Positions 32,851 to 41,518 of a DNA stretch of 64,000 nt are shown one piece after another. The translations under genes and the position numbers were made by a program. The notes below the pieces were generated by a model that searched no databases, had not been told where the DNA came from, and worked only from the letters and a program-made list of their open reading frames with translations. Source of the stretch: Streptomyces sp. NBC_01446 (GTDB lineage Bacteria > Actinomycetota > Actinomycetes > Streptomycetales > Streptomycetaceae). The stretch lies in contig NZ_JAPEPO010000001.1 of the NCBI RefSeq assembly GCF_026340095.1, forward strand, positions 4,791,001 to 4,855,000, given 5' to 3'. The number at the start of each line of letters is the position of its first letter. Positions within the stretch are counted from its first letter, which is position 1.

Positions 32851-34542
32851 TCACCAGGTGAAGTTCTTGTTCACCTTCATACAGGCCTTCGTGTCCGAAC
32901 CGTTCAGCGCCAGCGCTGTGTCCGGGGTGGTGTCGTCGTCCTTCGAGGACTTCGGGTAGGTGTTCCCCTCCCGCCAGTCGTCGCCAACGACGAGCGTCAC
33001 CCCGGAGACATCGGTCGACTTCTTCACCGAACTCAGCGGAACACCAAGGGACTTGGCGACCCGCTGGGCATCGCCCTCCAGATCGACGCTGGGGAAGCGG
33101 ATGACCGTCTTCTCCTCGCTCAGTGACTGCGACTGGTCGGCGGACGCCTTCGTGAAGCCCTTCGCGGTCAGGATCTGCGCCACCGTGCCGGCCCGGCCCG
33201 ACGCCGCGGGCAGCTCCGCCGTCCGCGTGCCGTTCTGCACCTGCACCGCGATCTCGTCGTCGGCCGCCGCCGGATCGTCCGACTCCTTGGGCGGCGCCTT
33301 CTTCTTGTCCTTGCCGTCCAGGGCCACGTCCTCGCGCACGAGCCGGAACAGCTTGTCCGCGTCGCCCGGCTTCGGGGCCACGCGCGCGCCCACGTACACG
33401 AACGGCATCGTCGTCATCGTGATGCGTTTCGGCGCCGGCTTCTTCAGCTCGTTGCTGAGGTCGTAGAGCTTCTTGACCGTGTCGAGGCCCTCGTCGACGC
33501 GGAGCGCCTTCGTGGCCTCCTCGGCGAGGCTGCGCAGCTTGCCGGGGTTGGTGATGGTCGCGTTCTCCCGCATCTGGCGCACCATCGAGTTCATGTACAT
33601 GTGCTGCGCCTTGGTGCGCGCGATGTCGCTGCCGTCCTCGAAGCCGTAGCGCGTGCGCAGCCACTGCAGGGCCTGCTTGCCCTTGACCGGGTGTGTGCCC
33701 TTGGCCAGCTTCAGGCCCGAGCCGTGGCCGAGGCGGTCCTTGGAGTAGATGTTGGCGTCGACGCACACCGGTACGCCGCCGATGGCGTCCGCCATGGAGA
33801 CCACGCCCGCGAAGTCGACCATCATGAAGTGGTCGATGTGGATGCCGGTCAGCAGTTCCCAGGTGGCCACCGTGCAGCCGGGGCCGCCGCGGCCGAGCGA
33901 CTCGTTCGTCATCTGCCGCCCCACCGTGGCCGGGTACTCCTTGCCCGTCTTCGGGTCGGTGCACTTCGGCAGCTTGAGCAGGGTGTCGCGCGGCATGCTC
34001 ACCACCGACATGTTGCTGCGGTCCGCGGAGAGGTGGACCAGCATCTGCACGTCCGCAAGCGGCACGCCGCCGAAGGTGTCCTTGGCGCCGCCGAGCTTCT
34101 GGTTGGCCTTGGAGTCCCGCGCGTCCGAGCCGATCAGCAGGATGTTCAGCGGGGTCTGGCCCGCCGCGTTCGGCGTCGGCTTCGCCGCCTGGTGCTCACC
34201 GATGTTGAGCTTGTCCGTCTTGATGTTGCTGTTGAGATGCTGGTACCAGAGGTAGCCCGCTCCCGCGGTGCCGACCATCAGTACGGCGAGGGTGATCGAG
34301 AACCAGCGCAGTATCCGGTGTTTGCGGCGCCGCGGGCGCGCACCGGCGCGCCGGTGCCCGCGCGGCCTGCCGCCGTCACCCTGCCCCTGGTCCTTGTCCT
34401 GGCCCTCGTCCTGGCCCTTGTCCTGTCCGCGCTCCGGCCCCCCGGCCTCGCGCGGCGGGCCGACCCTGCCCGGGCCGACCGCGTTGCCCTGCTGACGGAC
34501 CCGTGCTCGCGACCCGTCGCCGCGCACACTGCTCTGCCTCAT
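32851..34542 (-). CDS. LytR-CpsA-Psr family protein with LytR_C domain and charged repeat tail
   Basis: A 563-residue LCP protein. The cytoplasmic N-terminus is unusual: a GQDKGQDEGQDKDQGQ-type repeat (residues 39-54) then a strongly basic patch before the membrane helix (WFSITLAVLMVGTAGAGYLWY). The catalytic domain shows ILLIGSDARDS, DVQMLVHLSADRSNMSVVSM, PRDTLLKLPKC and LRTRYGFEDGSDIARTKAQ. A LytR_C domain (IAVQVQNGTRTAELPAASG onward) ends in an Asp/Thr-rich tail. Its 3' side shares a terminator with the convergent glycosyltransferase. Confidence 0.9.
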   Translation of the reverse strand: MRQSSVRGDGSRARVRQQGNAVGPGRVGPPREAGGPERGQDKGQDEGQDKDQGQGDGGRPRGHRRAGARPRRRKHRILRWFSITLAVLMVGTAGAGYLWYQHLNSNIKTDKLNIGEHQAAKPTPNAAGQTPLNILLIGSDARDSKANQKLGGAKDTFGGVPLADVQMLVHLSADRSNMSVVSMPRDTLLKLPKCTDPKTGKEYPATVGRQMTNESLGRGGPGCTVATWELLTGIHIDHFMMVDFAGVVSMADAIGGVPVCVDANIYSKDRLGHGSGLKLAKGTHPVKGKQALQWLRTRYGFEDGSDIARTKAQHMYMNSMVRQMRENATITNPGKLRSLAEEATKALRVDEGLDTVKKLYDLSNELKKPAPKRITMTTMPFVYVGARVAPKPGDADKLFRLVREDVALDGKDKKKAPPKESDDPAAADDEIAVQVQNGTRTAELPAASGRAGTVAQILTAKGFTKASADQSQSLSEEKTVIRFPSVDLEGDAQRVAKSLGVPLSSVKKSTDVSGVTLVVGDDWREGNTYPKSSKDDDTTPDTALALNGSDTKACMKVNKNFTW

Positions 34543-34573
34543 GCCCCACCCCTCCCCGCCCCGGCCTACACGT

Positions 34574-34616
34574 CGGCCGCCCCGATCCTGTCTGTTAGAC
34601 AGTCAAGGGGCGGCCG
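34574..34616 (-). terminator. Nested hairpin terminator after the fourth LCP gene
   Basis: An outer perfect 10-bp stem (cggccgcccc / ggggcggccg) encloses an inner stem, ctgtct-gtt-agacag. It lies just past the stop of the minus-strand gene at 34624-36366, so the two neighbouring LCP genes are likely separate transcription units. Confidence 0.75.
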
Positions 34617-34623
34617 AGGTTGG

Positions 34624-36366
34624 TCACTTGGCGCACACAGTCTTGTCAGCCGTCGATTTCTCGACGTTGTCCGGAGCCTTCGACGGAGCGGCGATGGGTG
34701 TGCCGGCGCTCTGGAAGTCACCGCCGAGCGTGAGGATCATGGCCGGCAGGCCCTGATCGTTCTTCTCGCTCTTGCCGGGCTTCAGCGCGGAGGCCGGCAG
34801 CCCCATGATGTCGGCCAGCCGCCGTGCCTGGTCGGCCTGGTCGGGAGAGTACTCGAGGGTCGTCTTCGACAGCTTCTTCGGCGCGTTGCCCAGCTGGGTG
34901 GACTTCGTGACGCCCTCGTTGTTCTGGAGCCAGGTGAGGGTCTGCTGCGCGGCACCCACGGTCTCGCTGCCGTTGTAGATGTCGACGCGCACGTCGGAGG
35001 CGGCGGACTTCGGGCCCTTGAGCTTGGCGGCCTCGGCGGCCTTCTCCTTCTTCTTCGTCTCCGTCAGCGAGACGTCGTTCTTGATCATCGAGAAGACCTG
35101 CGGCGCGAGCGTCGGGTTGACGATGACCGTCTTGTGGACGACTCCGTCGGCAGGGTTGTCGATGACCGGCGTCGTGATGAAGGAGATGTTCTTCGGCGGC
35201 ACCTTCTTCAGCTCGAGCGCGATGTCCTTGAGGTGGCTGAGGCTGCCTATGCCCTTGTCGACGGTGAGGGCCTTGGTGGCCGCCTCGGCGAGGCTCGTCA
35301 GCTTGGTGGGGCTGGTCAGGGTGTCGCCCGAACTCATCTTGCGCGCCAGCGATCCGAGGAACTGCTGCTGCACCTTGATGCGGTCGAGGTCGCCCTGGTT
35401 GCCGAAGCTGTGCCGGGTGCGCAGGAAGGCGAGGGCCTGTTCGCCCTCGACGACGCTGTGGCCCTTCGGCAGCTTGAGGTGCGACTCCGCGTCGTCGACG
35501 GGCTTGGCGACGCAGACGTCGACACCGCCCACCGCGCTCGACAGGGTCTTCACCGCGTTGAAGTCGGCCATCATGAAGTGGTCGGGGGTGATGCCCGTGA
35601 CCTTCTTGACGGTCTCCATGGTGCAGCCCGGGTCCCGGTCGTCCTGGCCGAGGCTGGTGTTGAAGCGCTGGTCCGGCGTGCCGTCGATCGTCCTGAGCGA
35701 GCCGTCCTTGTCCCGCACCTGGCATGCCGGGATGTCCACGACGAGGTCGCGGGGAATGCTCAACGCGGTCGCGTTCGTCCGGTCCTTGGAGACATGGAGC
35801 AGGATGTTGGTGTCGGCGTGGCCGACGCTGCCCTTGTCGCCGTAGCCCTCGTTGCCCTTCCCGGTGCGCTTGTCCGTGCCGATGATGAGGAGGTTGAAGG
35901 CCTCGTCCTTGCTGAAGCCGTTCTTGGCGCCCACGACGTCGGTGGTGTTGATGTTGCCGTCGAGGTGGCGGAGGTACAGGTACGCCCCGCCCACGGCGGC
36001 GACCAGGACGAAGGCCATCGTGCCGCCCGTCCACAGAAGCGCCTTCTTGGCCCGCGACTTCTTCTTCGGCCTCGACCGGCGCCTGCCGGCCGGCTCCGGC
36101 TGCGGGGCCCGCCGCCTGCGCTGGCCGGGTACCTCGCGGCTGTCCTGTTCCTCGCGGGTCCTGCCGTTCTGTCGGTTCTGCCCGGTCTGTCCCCGTTGCC
36201 CGGTGGGGCGTTGGGAAGGCCTGCGAGGTCCGGGTACGGCCGACTGCCCAGAGGAAGGGTTCAGTCGCAGTTCGTAATCGCCGGTGTTCGGGTTGAGTAC
36301 CCACTGGTCTGCGGGGTCGATGTTGTCCGCCCGCCCACGGCCTTGCGCGTCCACGGTTGTCTGCAT
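34624..36366 (-). CDS. LytR-CpsA-Psr family protein with LytR_C domain
   Basis: A 580-residue LCP protein whose cytoplasmic N-terminus begins DAQGRGRADNIDPADQWVLN and continues through a Gln/Arg-rich low-complexity stretch before the membrane helix. The catalytic domain has LLIIGTDKRTG, HADTNILLHVSKDRTNATAL, SIPRDLVVDIPAC and LRTRHSFGNQGDLDRIKVQQ. A LytR_C domain (VRVDIYNGSETVGAAQQTL) follows. The start is uncertain: ATG 36366 has ggagg immediately adjacent (too close), whereas GTG 36354 has the same ggagg at 12 bases. The difference is four residues. Confidence 0.9.
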   Translation of the reverse strand: MQTTVDAQGRGRADNIDPADQWVLNPNTGDYELRLNPSSGQSAVPGPRRPSQRPTGQRGQTGQNRQNGRTREEQDSREVPGQRRRRAPQPEPAGRRRSRPKKKSRAKKALLWTGGTMAFVLVAAVGGAYLYLRHLDGNINTTDVVGAKNGFSKDEAFNLLIIGTDKRTGKGNEGYGDKGSVGHADTNILLHVSKDRTNATALSIPRDLVVDIPACQVRDKDGSLRTIDGTPDQRFNTSLGQDDRDPGCTMETVKKVTGITPDHFMMADFNAVKTLSSAVGGVDVCVAKPVDDAESHLKLPKGHSVVEGEQALAFLRTRHSFGNQGDLDRIKVQQQFLGSLARKMSSGDTLTSPTKLTSLAEAATKALTVDKGIGSLSHLKDIALELKKVPPKNISFITTPVIDNPADGVVHKTVIVNPTLAPQVFSMIKNDVSLTETKKKEKAAEAAKLKGPKSAASDVRVDIYNGSETVGAAQQTLTWLQNNEGVTKSTQLGNAPKKLSKTTLEYSPDQADQARRLADIMGLPASALKPGKSEKNDQGLPAMILTLGGDFQSAGTPIAAPSKAPDNVEKSTADKTVCAK

Positions 36367-36580
36367 CCTCCGTCGGGGCCACGCGGCGCCTTGTCCCCCT
36401 CAAGAAGGCGCTCGGTCAGTCGGTAATCAGTGCGCGACCGTCATTGGCCGGGTGCACCGGATCGCTCACACTATCCGCCCAGTTCAGCGTCAAGCCACGG
36501 CGGTGACAAATTCCACTCCCCTACAACTGGGCAATCCGTCCTATTTCTTTGGACGTGACGCGAACCCCTTGGGTATCGCT

Positions 36581-37894
36581 TTACCCGCAGGCGTCCTGGG
36601 CGGCCGTGTTGCCGCGGAATGTGGGTGCCGGACCGGGGGAGGAACCGGACGACACGGAGGGGTCGCCGGGCTTTCCGTCGTCGTATCCGTCGTGCTCGTA
36701 CGCCATGTTGTCCGTGTCCGAGCTGTCCTCGCCGGAGCTGTCGGAGGAGCTCTGGGTGGAACTCTCCTTCGGCGTCTTTTTGGCGACCACCACGGGGGCG
36801 TCGGTGCGCAGTTGCGTGAAGAGCCGCTCGGCCGCGGGCTGGACGAGCTGGTCGCGGTTGGCGTTGTAGATGTAGCTGCGCCGCGGCACCGTCAGGAATT
36901 GGACGTGTTCGGTCGGAATGTCCCGCATTCCGCGTACGAGGTTGTAGAGGCCGCGCAGACTGGCGAGCCCGGGGTCCGTGGTCAGGGACGAGGTGGCCGC
37001 GTCGAGCACGGGGTACAGCTTCGTCGGGTTGAGCAGCACCTGGTTGCTCTGCACCTTGTTCACCAGGGCGCCGAGGAACTGCTGCTGGCGGTCCATCCGG
37101 TCGGTGTCGCTGCCATTGCCGAGGCTCTTGCGGGCCCGCACGAAGCCGAGCGACTGTTCGCCGTTGAGGGACTGCTTGCCCGCGGGCAGCTTCAGGTGCG
37201 CCGCGGGGTCGTTCATGGGCTCCCTCAGGCAGACCTCGACGCCGTCCACGGCGTCGACCATGTCCTTGAACCCGCTGAAGTCGACGACCATGTGGTGGCC
37301 GATACGGATGCCGGTGAGCTTCTCGACCGTACGGATCGTGCAGGCCGAACCGCCCTGTTCGAAGGCGTAGTTGAACATCGCGAACATGGGGCCGGAGCGG
37401 GTGCCCTTGTGTGTGCGGCAGCTCGGTATGTCCACCATCAGGTCACGGGGCAGCGAGACCGCGAGAGCTCTTTTGTGGTCGGCGGATATGTGCAGCAGGA
37501 TCGTCGTGTCCGAGCGCTGGGTGCCCGAGTCGCGGCCGTACTTGCGGTTGCCGGCGCCGGCCCGCGAGTCGGAGCCGATCAGCAGGATGTTCTGCGCGCC
37601 GTGCACGAGCGAGGTGGGTCGCTCCTTCTCGTAGCGGGCGAGCTCGGCGGCCGCGTCGGTGTCCTCGGTGATGTTCCCCTGGAGCTTCTCGTAGACCGCC
37701 CAGCCGGTGCCGCCCGCGGCGAGCACCACGACGCCGACGCCGATCGCCGTGTACCGCAGCCAGCGCCGGCGCCGCCGGGCCGTGCCCACCCCCGTGGGGG
37801 ACGAGCCCGCGCCCGGCCCGCGCGTGCCCGGCCCCGCCGCGTCGTCGTCGCCGGGGTGGGGCGGTTCCGGGGGCGTGCCTGCGGATTCGGCCAC
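36581..37894 (-). CDS. LytR-CpsA-Psr family protein, no clear LytR_C domain
   Basis: A 437-residue LCP protein starting at GTG 37894 with gagggg upstream. A short Pro/Gly-rich tail and one membrane helix precede the catalytic domain, with ILLIGSDSRAGAG, RSDTTILLHISADHKRALAV, SLPRDLMVDIPSC and VRARKSLGNGSDTDRMDRQQQ. The end is a Ser/Asp-rich disordered tail instead of a LytR_C domain. The 214 bases between it and the next LCP gene upstream of 36366 hold no gene. Confidence 0.9.
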   Translation of the reverse strand: MAESAGTPPEPPHPGDDDAAGPGTRGPGAGSSPTGVGTARRRRRWLRYTAIGVGVVVLAAGGTGWAVYEKLQGNITEDTDAAAELARYEKERPTSLVHGAQNILLIGSDSRAGAGNRKYGRDSGTQRSDTTILLHISADHKRALAVSLPRDLMVDIPSCRTHKGTRSGPMFAMFNYAFEQGGSACTIRTVEKLTGIRIGHHMVVDFSGFKDMVDAVDGVEVCLREPMNDPAAHLKLPAGKQSLNGEQSLGFVRARKSLGNGSDTDRMDRQQQFLGALVNKVQSNQVLLNPTKLYPVLDAATSSLTTDPGLASLRGLYNLVRGMRDIPTEHVQFLTVPRRSYIYNANRDQLVQPAAERLFTQLRTDAPVVVAKKTPKESSTQSSSDSSGEDSSDTDNMAYEHDGYDDGKPGDPSVSSGSSPGPAPTFRGNTAAQDACG

Positions 37895-38019
37895 GTGAGT
37901 CCACCCCTCATGACGACGACGGTGCGCAGGTGCGCCCCTTCGACCATCGCCCGGCACGGCGCCCGGGGCCCGGTGGTCCGGGGGTGGACAGGGCCGAACG
38001 GGTGACGCCGGCGGGTGTC

Positions 38020-38775
38020 TCAGCGTGCGGTCGTCGAGACCCGCTCGTTCTCCACCCGCTTGGCCAGGGACTCCTGGTCAAGGCCGTCGAGGTGGCGGCA
38101 CAGGACGACGGAACCGCCGGTGGCGAGCGGCGCGTACAGGCCCGCGCTCAGGCCGCGCCAGGTGTCGTACGGGAGTCCGGACAGCAGGCGCGAGCCGGGG
38201 CCCGTCAGGCCGAGGTCCGTGGCGTCGGCCCGCGCCTTCTCGACGACCTCGGCGCCGGTGAGCTCGGCCCCCGCGACGACGAGCGCGGGCTCCTCCGGGT
38301 CCACGGGCGAGAACGGAGCGAACCGGTCGCCCTGCCCCGGCACCTCGACCGCGTAGTCGGCGAAGCCCTCCGGAGGCTGCGGGAAGCGGCCGCCGAGCGG
38401 ACGCAGGGCGAGCGCCACCCGCTCGCCGGAACAGGCGCGCGCCCGCTCCAGCGAGTCGGGGCCGCTGACGACGAGGTCGGCGGCGGCCGGGTCACCGTCG
38501 ACGTCGGCGACGACTCCGACCGACGCGCACGCGAGCAGCCACACGGCGCTCTGCCAGTGTGCGGGCAGCAGCAGCGCGAGCCGGTCGCCGGGCTGTGCGG
38601 CGAGGTCGCCCTGGAGGAGGTTGGCGGTCTTGGCCACCCAGTTGGCGAAGGTGGCCACGGACAGTTCGACGCGTTCGCCCGTGGCGTCGTCGTAGAAGGT
38701 CACCAGTGGGCGTCCTGGATCGGCGGCGAGCGCGGATCGCAGCAGGTCGGCGGGGGTGCGGTCGGTGGCGTTCAC
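38020..38775 (-). CDS. TIGR03089-family protein (truncated AMP-binding-enzyme-like)
   Basis: A 251-residue protein resembling the N-terminal part of acyl-adenylating enzymes: LVTFYDDATGERVELS, NLLQGDLAAQPGDRLALLLP and LYAPLATGGSVVLCRHLDGL. The adenylation core motifs and the C-terminal subdomain are absent, so classical ligase activity is unlikely. Such short proteins are conserved beside LCP genes in actinobacteria, and I believe mycobacteria have one at the same place. GTG 38775 has no ribosome site but has TACCCT seven bases upstream, suggesting a leaderless mRNA. Confidence 0.8.
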   Translation of the reverse strand: MNATDRTPADLLRSALAADPGRPLVTFYDDATGERVELSVATFANWVAKTANLLQGDLAAQPGDRLALLLPAHWQSAVWLLACASVGVVADVDGDPAAADLVVSGPDSLERARACSGERVALALRPLGGRFPQPPEGFADYAVEVPGQGDRFAPFSPVDPEEPALVVAGAELTGAEVVEKARADATDLGLTGPGSRLLSGLPYDTWRGLSAGLYAPLATGGSVVLCRHLDGLDQESLAKRVENERVSTTAR

Positions 38776-38873
38776 GGGCGCAAGGGTACGCGGGGCAGGC
38801 GGCGGCGTGCGGCCGACCGGGGGAACCTTGACGCCGTGTCGGCCCGATGAACTGTCAATTCCCCTGCCCACCA

Positions 38874-38901
38874 ATGACACTTCCCGATGGACAGATATAT
38901 A
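38874..38901 (+). promoter_or_regulatory. Promoter of the amidase gene, predicted leaderless
   Basis: ATGACA (38874-38879), a 16-base spacer and TATATA (38896-38901) form a good vegetative-type promoter. Transcription would begin about six bases later, at the ATG at 38907. Confidence 0.55.
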
Positions 38902-38906
38902 CGGCT

Positions 38907-40292
38907 ATGTCCACGATCGTTGGCATGCGTGGATTCATAGCTTCCTCGATCGGCGTCGCGTGTGCGGCCGCCCTGTCCCTTCCGCTCGCCCTGACTTCCG
39001 GAGCCGGGGCAGCCACGACCCCTTCGGCCGCCAGGGCCCTGACCGCCGGAGCCATCTCCGGCAGCACCCAGTCGCTGCCCCTGTCCGCCCTGCCCCGCGA
39101 CCGCGGCCTGCGCGCCCCGGGCGAACAGGGCCTGACGCAGCGCGATGTGCACCCCTTCTCCCTCGTCGGCGTCGTCTGGAACGACCCGGACGCCGCGCTG
39201 GAAGGCCGCGTCCAGGTGCGTACGCGCGCCACGGGCACCGCCCGCTGGTCCGGCTGGCAGGAGCTCGAGACCCACAACGGCGAGCACGCCCCCGACCTCG
39301 GGACGGCCGAGCGCGACTCGGGCCGGCTGCGCGGCTCCACGGCCCCGCTGTGGGTCGGCGCCTCCGACGGCGTCGAGGTGCGCGTGCGCCCCCAGGCCGC
39401 CCCGGCGGACCGGGCCGCCGCGCCCGCCGGATCCGCAGCTCAGGCCCCTCTGCCCAAGGGCCTGCGCCTCGAACTGGTCGACCCCGGCGACGAGCCCCCG
39501 CCCGCCGGCGCCCCCGCCGAGGGCCCCCGCACCGGAGCGCTGACCGCAGAGTCGGCGGCTGCCTCCGCCGTCAACGCGGACCTGGCCCCGCTCGGCGCGG
39601 ACGTCATCCCAGCTCTCAGCAAGAAGGAGACCGAGAGCGAACTGCTCGAGGCCCGCGGCGGTGAGGCCGACGCGAAGGCCCGCCCCTACATCGGCCCGCG
39701 CCCGCGCATCGTCACGCGCAAGGGCTGGGGCGCCGACGAGACGCTGCGCGAGCCCAACTTCGTCTACACCTCGAAGGTCAAGGCGGCCTTCGTGCACCAC
39801 AGCGCCACTGGCAACAACTACAGCTGCTCGCAAGCCCCTTCGGTCATCCGCGGTATCTACCGCTACCACGTGAAGAGCATGGGGTGGCGCGACATCGGCT
39901 ACAACTTCCTCGTCGACAAGTGCGGCAACATCTACGAGGGCCGTGCCGGTGGCGTGGCCAAGCCGGTCAAGGGCGCCCACACCCTCGGGTTCAACACGAA
40001 CAGCATGGGAGTCGTGGTGCTCGGCACCTTCGCCGCCTCGAAGCCGCCGGCCGCCGCGGTGAAGGGCCTCGCCCGCCTGACGGCCTGGAAGCTTGGCCTG
40101 TACGGGGTGAATCCGAGCGGTAAGACATATCTCACGTCGGCCGGTGGCAATCTGTACCGCAAGGGAAAGAGCGTACGACTGAACGTGATCTCGGGGCACC
40201 GGGACGGCTTCGCGACCGAGTGCCCGGGGCGCCTCCTCTACAACAAGCTCGGCACCGCCCGGTCCACATCGGCCAGTCTCCAGGGCCGCTGA
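38907..40292 (+). CDS. Exported N-acetylmuramoyl-L-alanine amidase / PGRP-domain protein
   Basis: A 461-residue secreted protein from ATG 38907. A signal peptide (GMRGFIASSIGVACAAALS core) is followed by a beta-rich N-terminal domain (HPFSLVGVVWND to VEVRVRPQ), an Ala/Pro linker, and a C-terminal amidase_2/PGRP domain. Zinc-site candidates are the paired histidines of AAFVHHSATGNNYSC and the histidine of ISGHRDGFATECPG; YNFLVDKCGNIYEGRAGG is typical of the family. It would cut the bond between muramic acid and the stem peptide. ATG 38925 is an alternative start. Neither has a ribosome site, but the promoter position favours 38907 as a leaderless start. Confidence 0.9.
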   Translation: MSTIVGMRGFIASSIGVACAAALSLPLALTSGAGAATTPSAARALTAGAISGSTQSLPLSALPRDRGLRAPGEQGLTQRDVHPFSLVGVVWNDPDAALEGRVQVRTRATGTARWSGWQELETHNGEHAPDLGTAERDSGRLRGSTAPLWVGASDGVEVRVRPQAAPADRAAAPAGSAAQAPLPKGLRLELVDPGDEPPPAGAPAEGPRTGALTAESAAASAVNADLAPLGADVIPALSKKETESELLEARGGEADAKARPYIGPRPRIVTRKGWGADETLREPNFVYTSKVKAAFVHHSATGNNYSCSQAPSVIRGIYRYHVKSMGWRDIGYNFLVDKCGNIYEGRAGGVAKPVKGAHTLGFNTNSMGVVVLGTFAASKPPAAAVKGLARLTAWKLGLYGVNPSGKTYLTSAGGNLYRKGKSVRLNVISGHRDGFATECPGRLLYNKLGTARSTSASLQGR

Positions 40293-40375
40293 CGCCCGGC
40301 CGCACCGCACAGTCTGCATACACTGGCCGGCCGAAAGGCAGTTCGACCGGCCCCAGCAGGAAGCAGAGACGACAG

Positions 40376-41458
40376 GTGACAGAAGCGATCCTCCTGGTCG
40401 GCGGCAAGGGCACCCGACTGCGACCGCTCACCGTGAACACACCCAAGCCGATGGTCCCGGCGGCGGGCGTCCCGTTCCTCACCCACCAGCTGGCCCGGGC
40501 GAGAGCCGCGGGCGTCGAGCACATCGTGCTCGCCACCTCGTATCTCGCCGAGGTCTTCGAGCCGTACTTCGGTGACGGCTCAGGCCTCGGACTGCATCTG
40601 GAGTACGTCACCGAGGAGGAGCCCCTCGGCACGGGCGGCGCGATCCGCAACGTCGCGTCCCTGCTCCACTCGGGACCCGACGACCCGGTCCTCATCTTCA
40701 ACGGCGACATCCTCACCGGCCTCGACATCCGCGCCCTGGTGCACGAGCACGAGACCACCGGCGCGGACGTCTCCCTGCACCTGTCCCGGGTCGAGGACCC
40801 GCGGGCGTTCGGCCTGGTCCCCACGGACGCGACGGGCCGGGTCCAGGCCTTCCTGGAGAAGCCGCAGACGCCCGAGGAGATCGTCACCGACCAGATCAAC
40901 GCGGGCGCCTACGTGTTCCGCCGCTCGGTCATCGACACGATCCCGACGGGCCGCCCCGTCTCCGTGGAACGCGAGACGTTCCCCGACCTGCTCGCGTCCG
41001 GCGCCCACCTCCAGGGCATGGTCGACTCCACGTACTGGCTGGACCTGGGGACCCCCCAGGCCTTCGTGCGCGGCTCCGCCGACCTCGTGCTCGGCCGCGC
41101 GCCGTCCCCGGCGGTCCCCGGCCGGCGCGGCGACAGCCTCACGCTGGCCACCGCCTCCGTCGCCCCCGGCGCGAAGCTCACGGGCGGCACGGTCGTCTGC
41201 GAGAACGCGACGGTCGGCGAGGGCGCCCGCATCTCGGGCAGCGCGATCCTCGCGGGCGCGACGGTCGAGGCGGGCGCGGTCGTCACCGACTCCCTGATCG
41301 GCCGCGGCGCCCACGTGGGCGCCCGCACGGTCCTGACGGGCGCGGTGATCGGCGACGGCGCGACGGTCGGCGCGGACAACGAACTCCAGTCGGGCGTACG
41401 GGTGTGGTGCGACGCCCGTATCCCGGCGGCGGCGGTGCGCTTCTCCTCGGACCAGTAG
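40376..41458 (+). CDS. NDP-sugar pyrophosphorylase, probable mannose-1-phosphate guanylyltransferase
   Basis: A 360-residue nucleotidyltransferase with the signature AILLVGGKGTRLRPLTVNTPKPM, the metal-binding DILTG in LIFNGDILTGLD and TDQINAGAYVF. A C-terminal left-handed beta-helix is made of hexapeptide-like repeats from about residue 250 (TGGTVVCENATVGEGARISG). The GTG start at 40376 has aggaag upstream. Context with manB, the SIS gene and manA some 13-17 kb downstream favours GTP plus mannose-1-phosphate giving GDP-mannose, but glucose-1-phosphate enzymes look similar. Confidence 0.85.
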   Translation: MTEAILLVGGKGTRLRPLTVNTPKPMVPAAGVPFLTHQLARARAAGVEHIVLATSYLAEVFEPYFGDGSGLGLHLEYVTEEEPLGTGGAIRNVASLLHSGPDDPVLIFNGDILTGLDIRALVHEHETTGADVSLHLSRVEDPRAFGLVPTDATGRVQAFLEKPQTPEEIVTDQINAGAYVFRRSVIDTIPTGRPVSVERETFPDLLASGAHLQGMVDSTYWLDLGTPQAFVRGSADLVLGRAPSPAVPGRRGDSLTLATASVAPGAKLTGGTVVCENATVGEGARISGSAILAGATVEAGAVVTDSLIGRGAHVGARTVLTGAVIGDGATVGADNELQSGVRVWCDARIPAAAVRFSSDQ

Positions 41459-41518
41459 GGGCCGGCGAGCCCGACCCCCTACGCTGCAAGGAGCACCCCA
41501 CCACCCGACGAGGACCCC

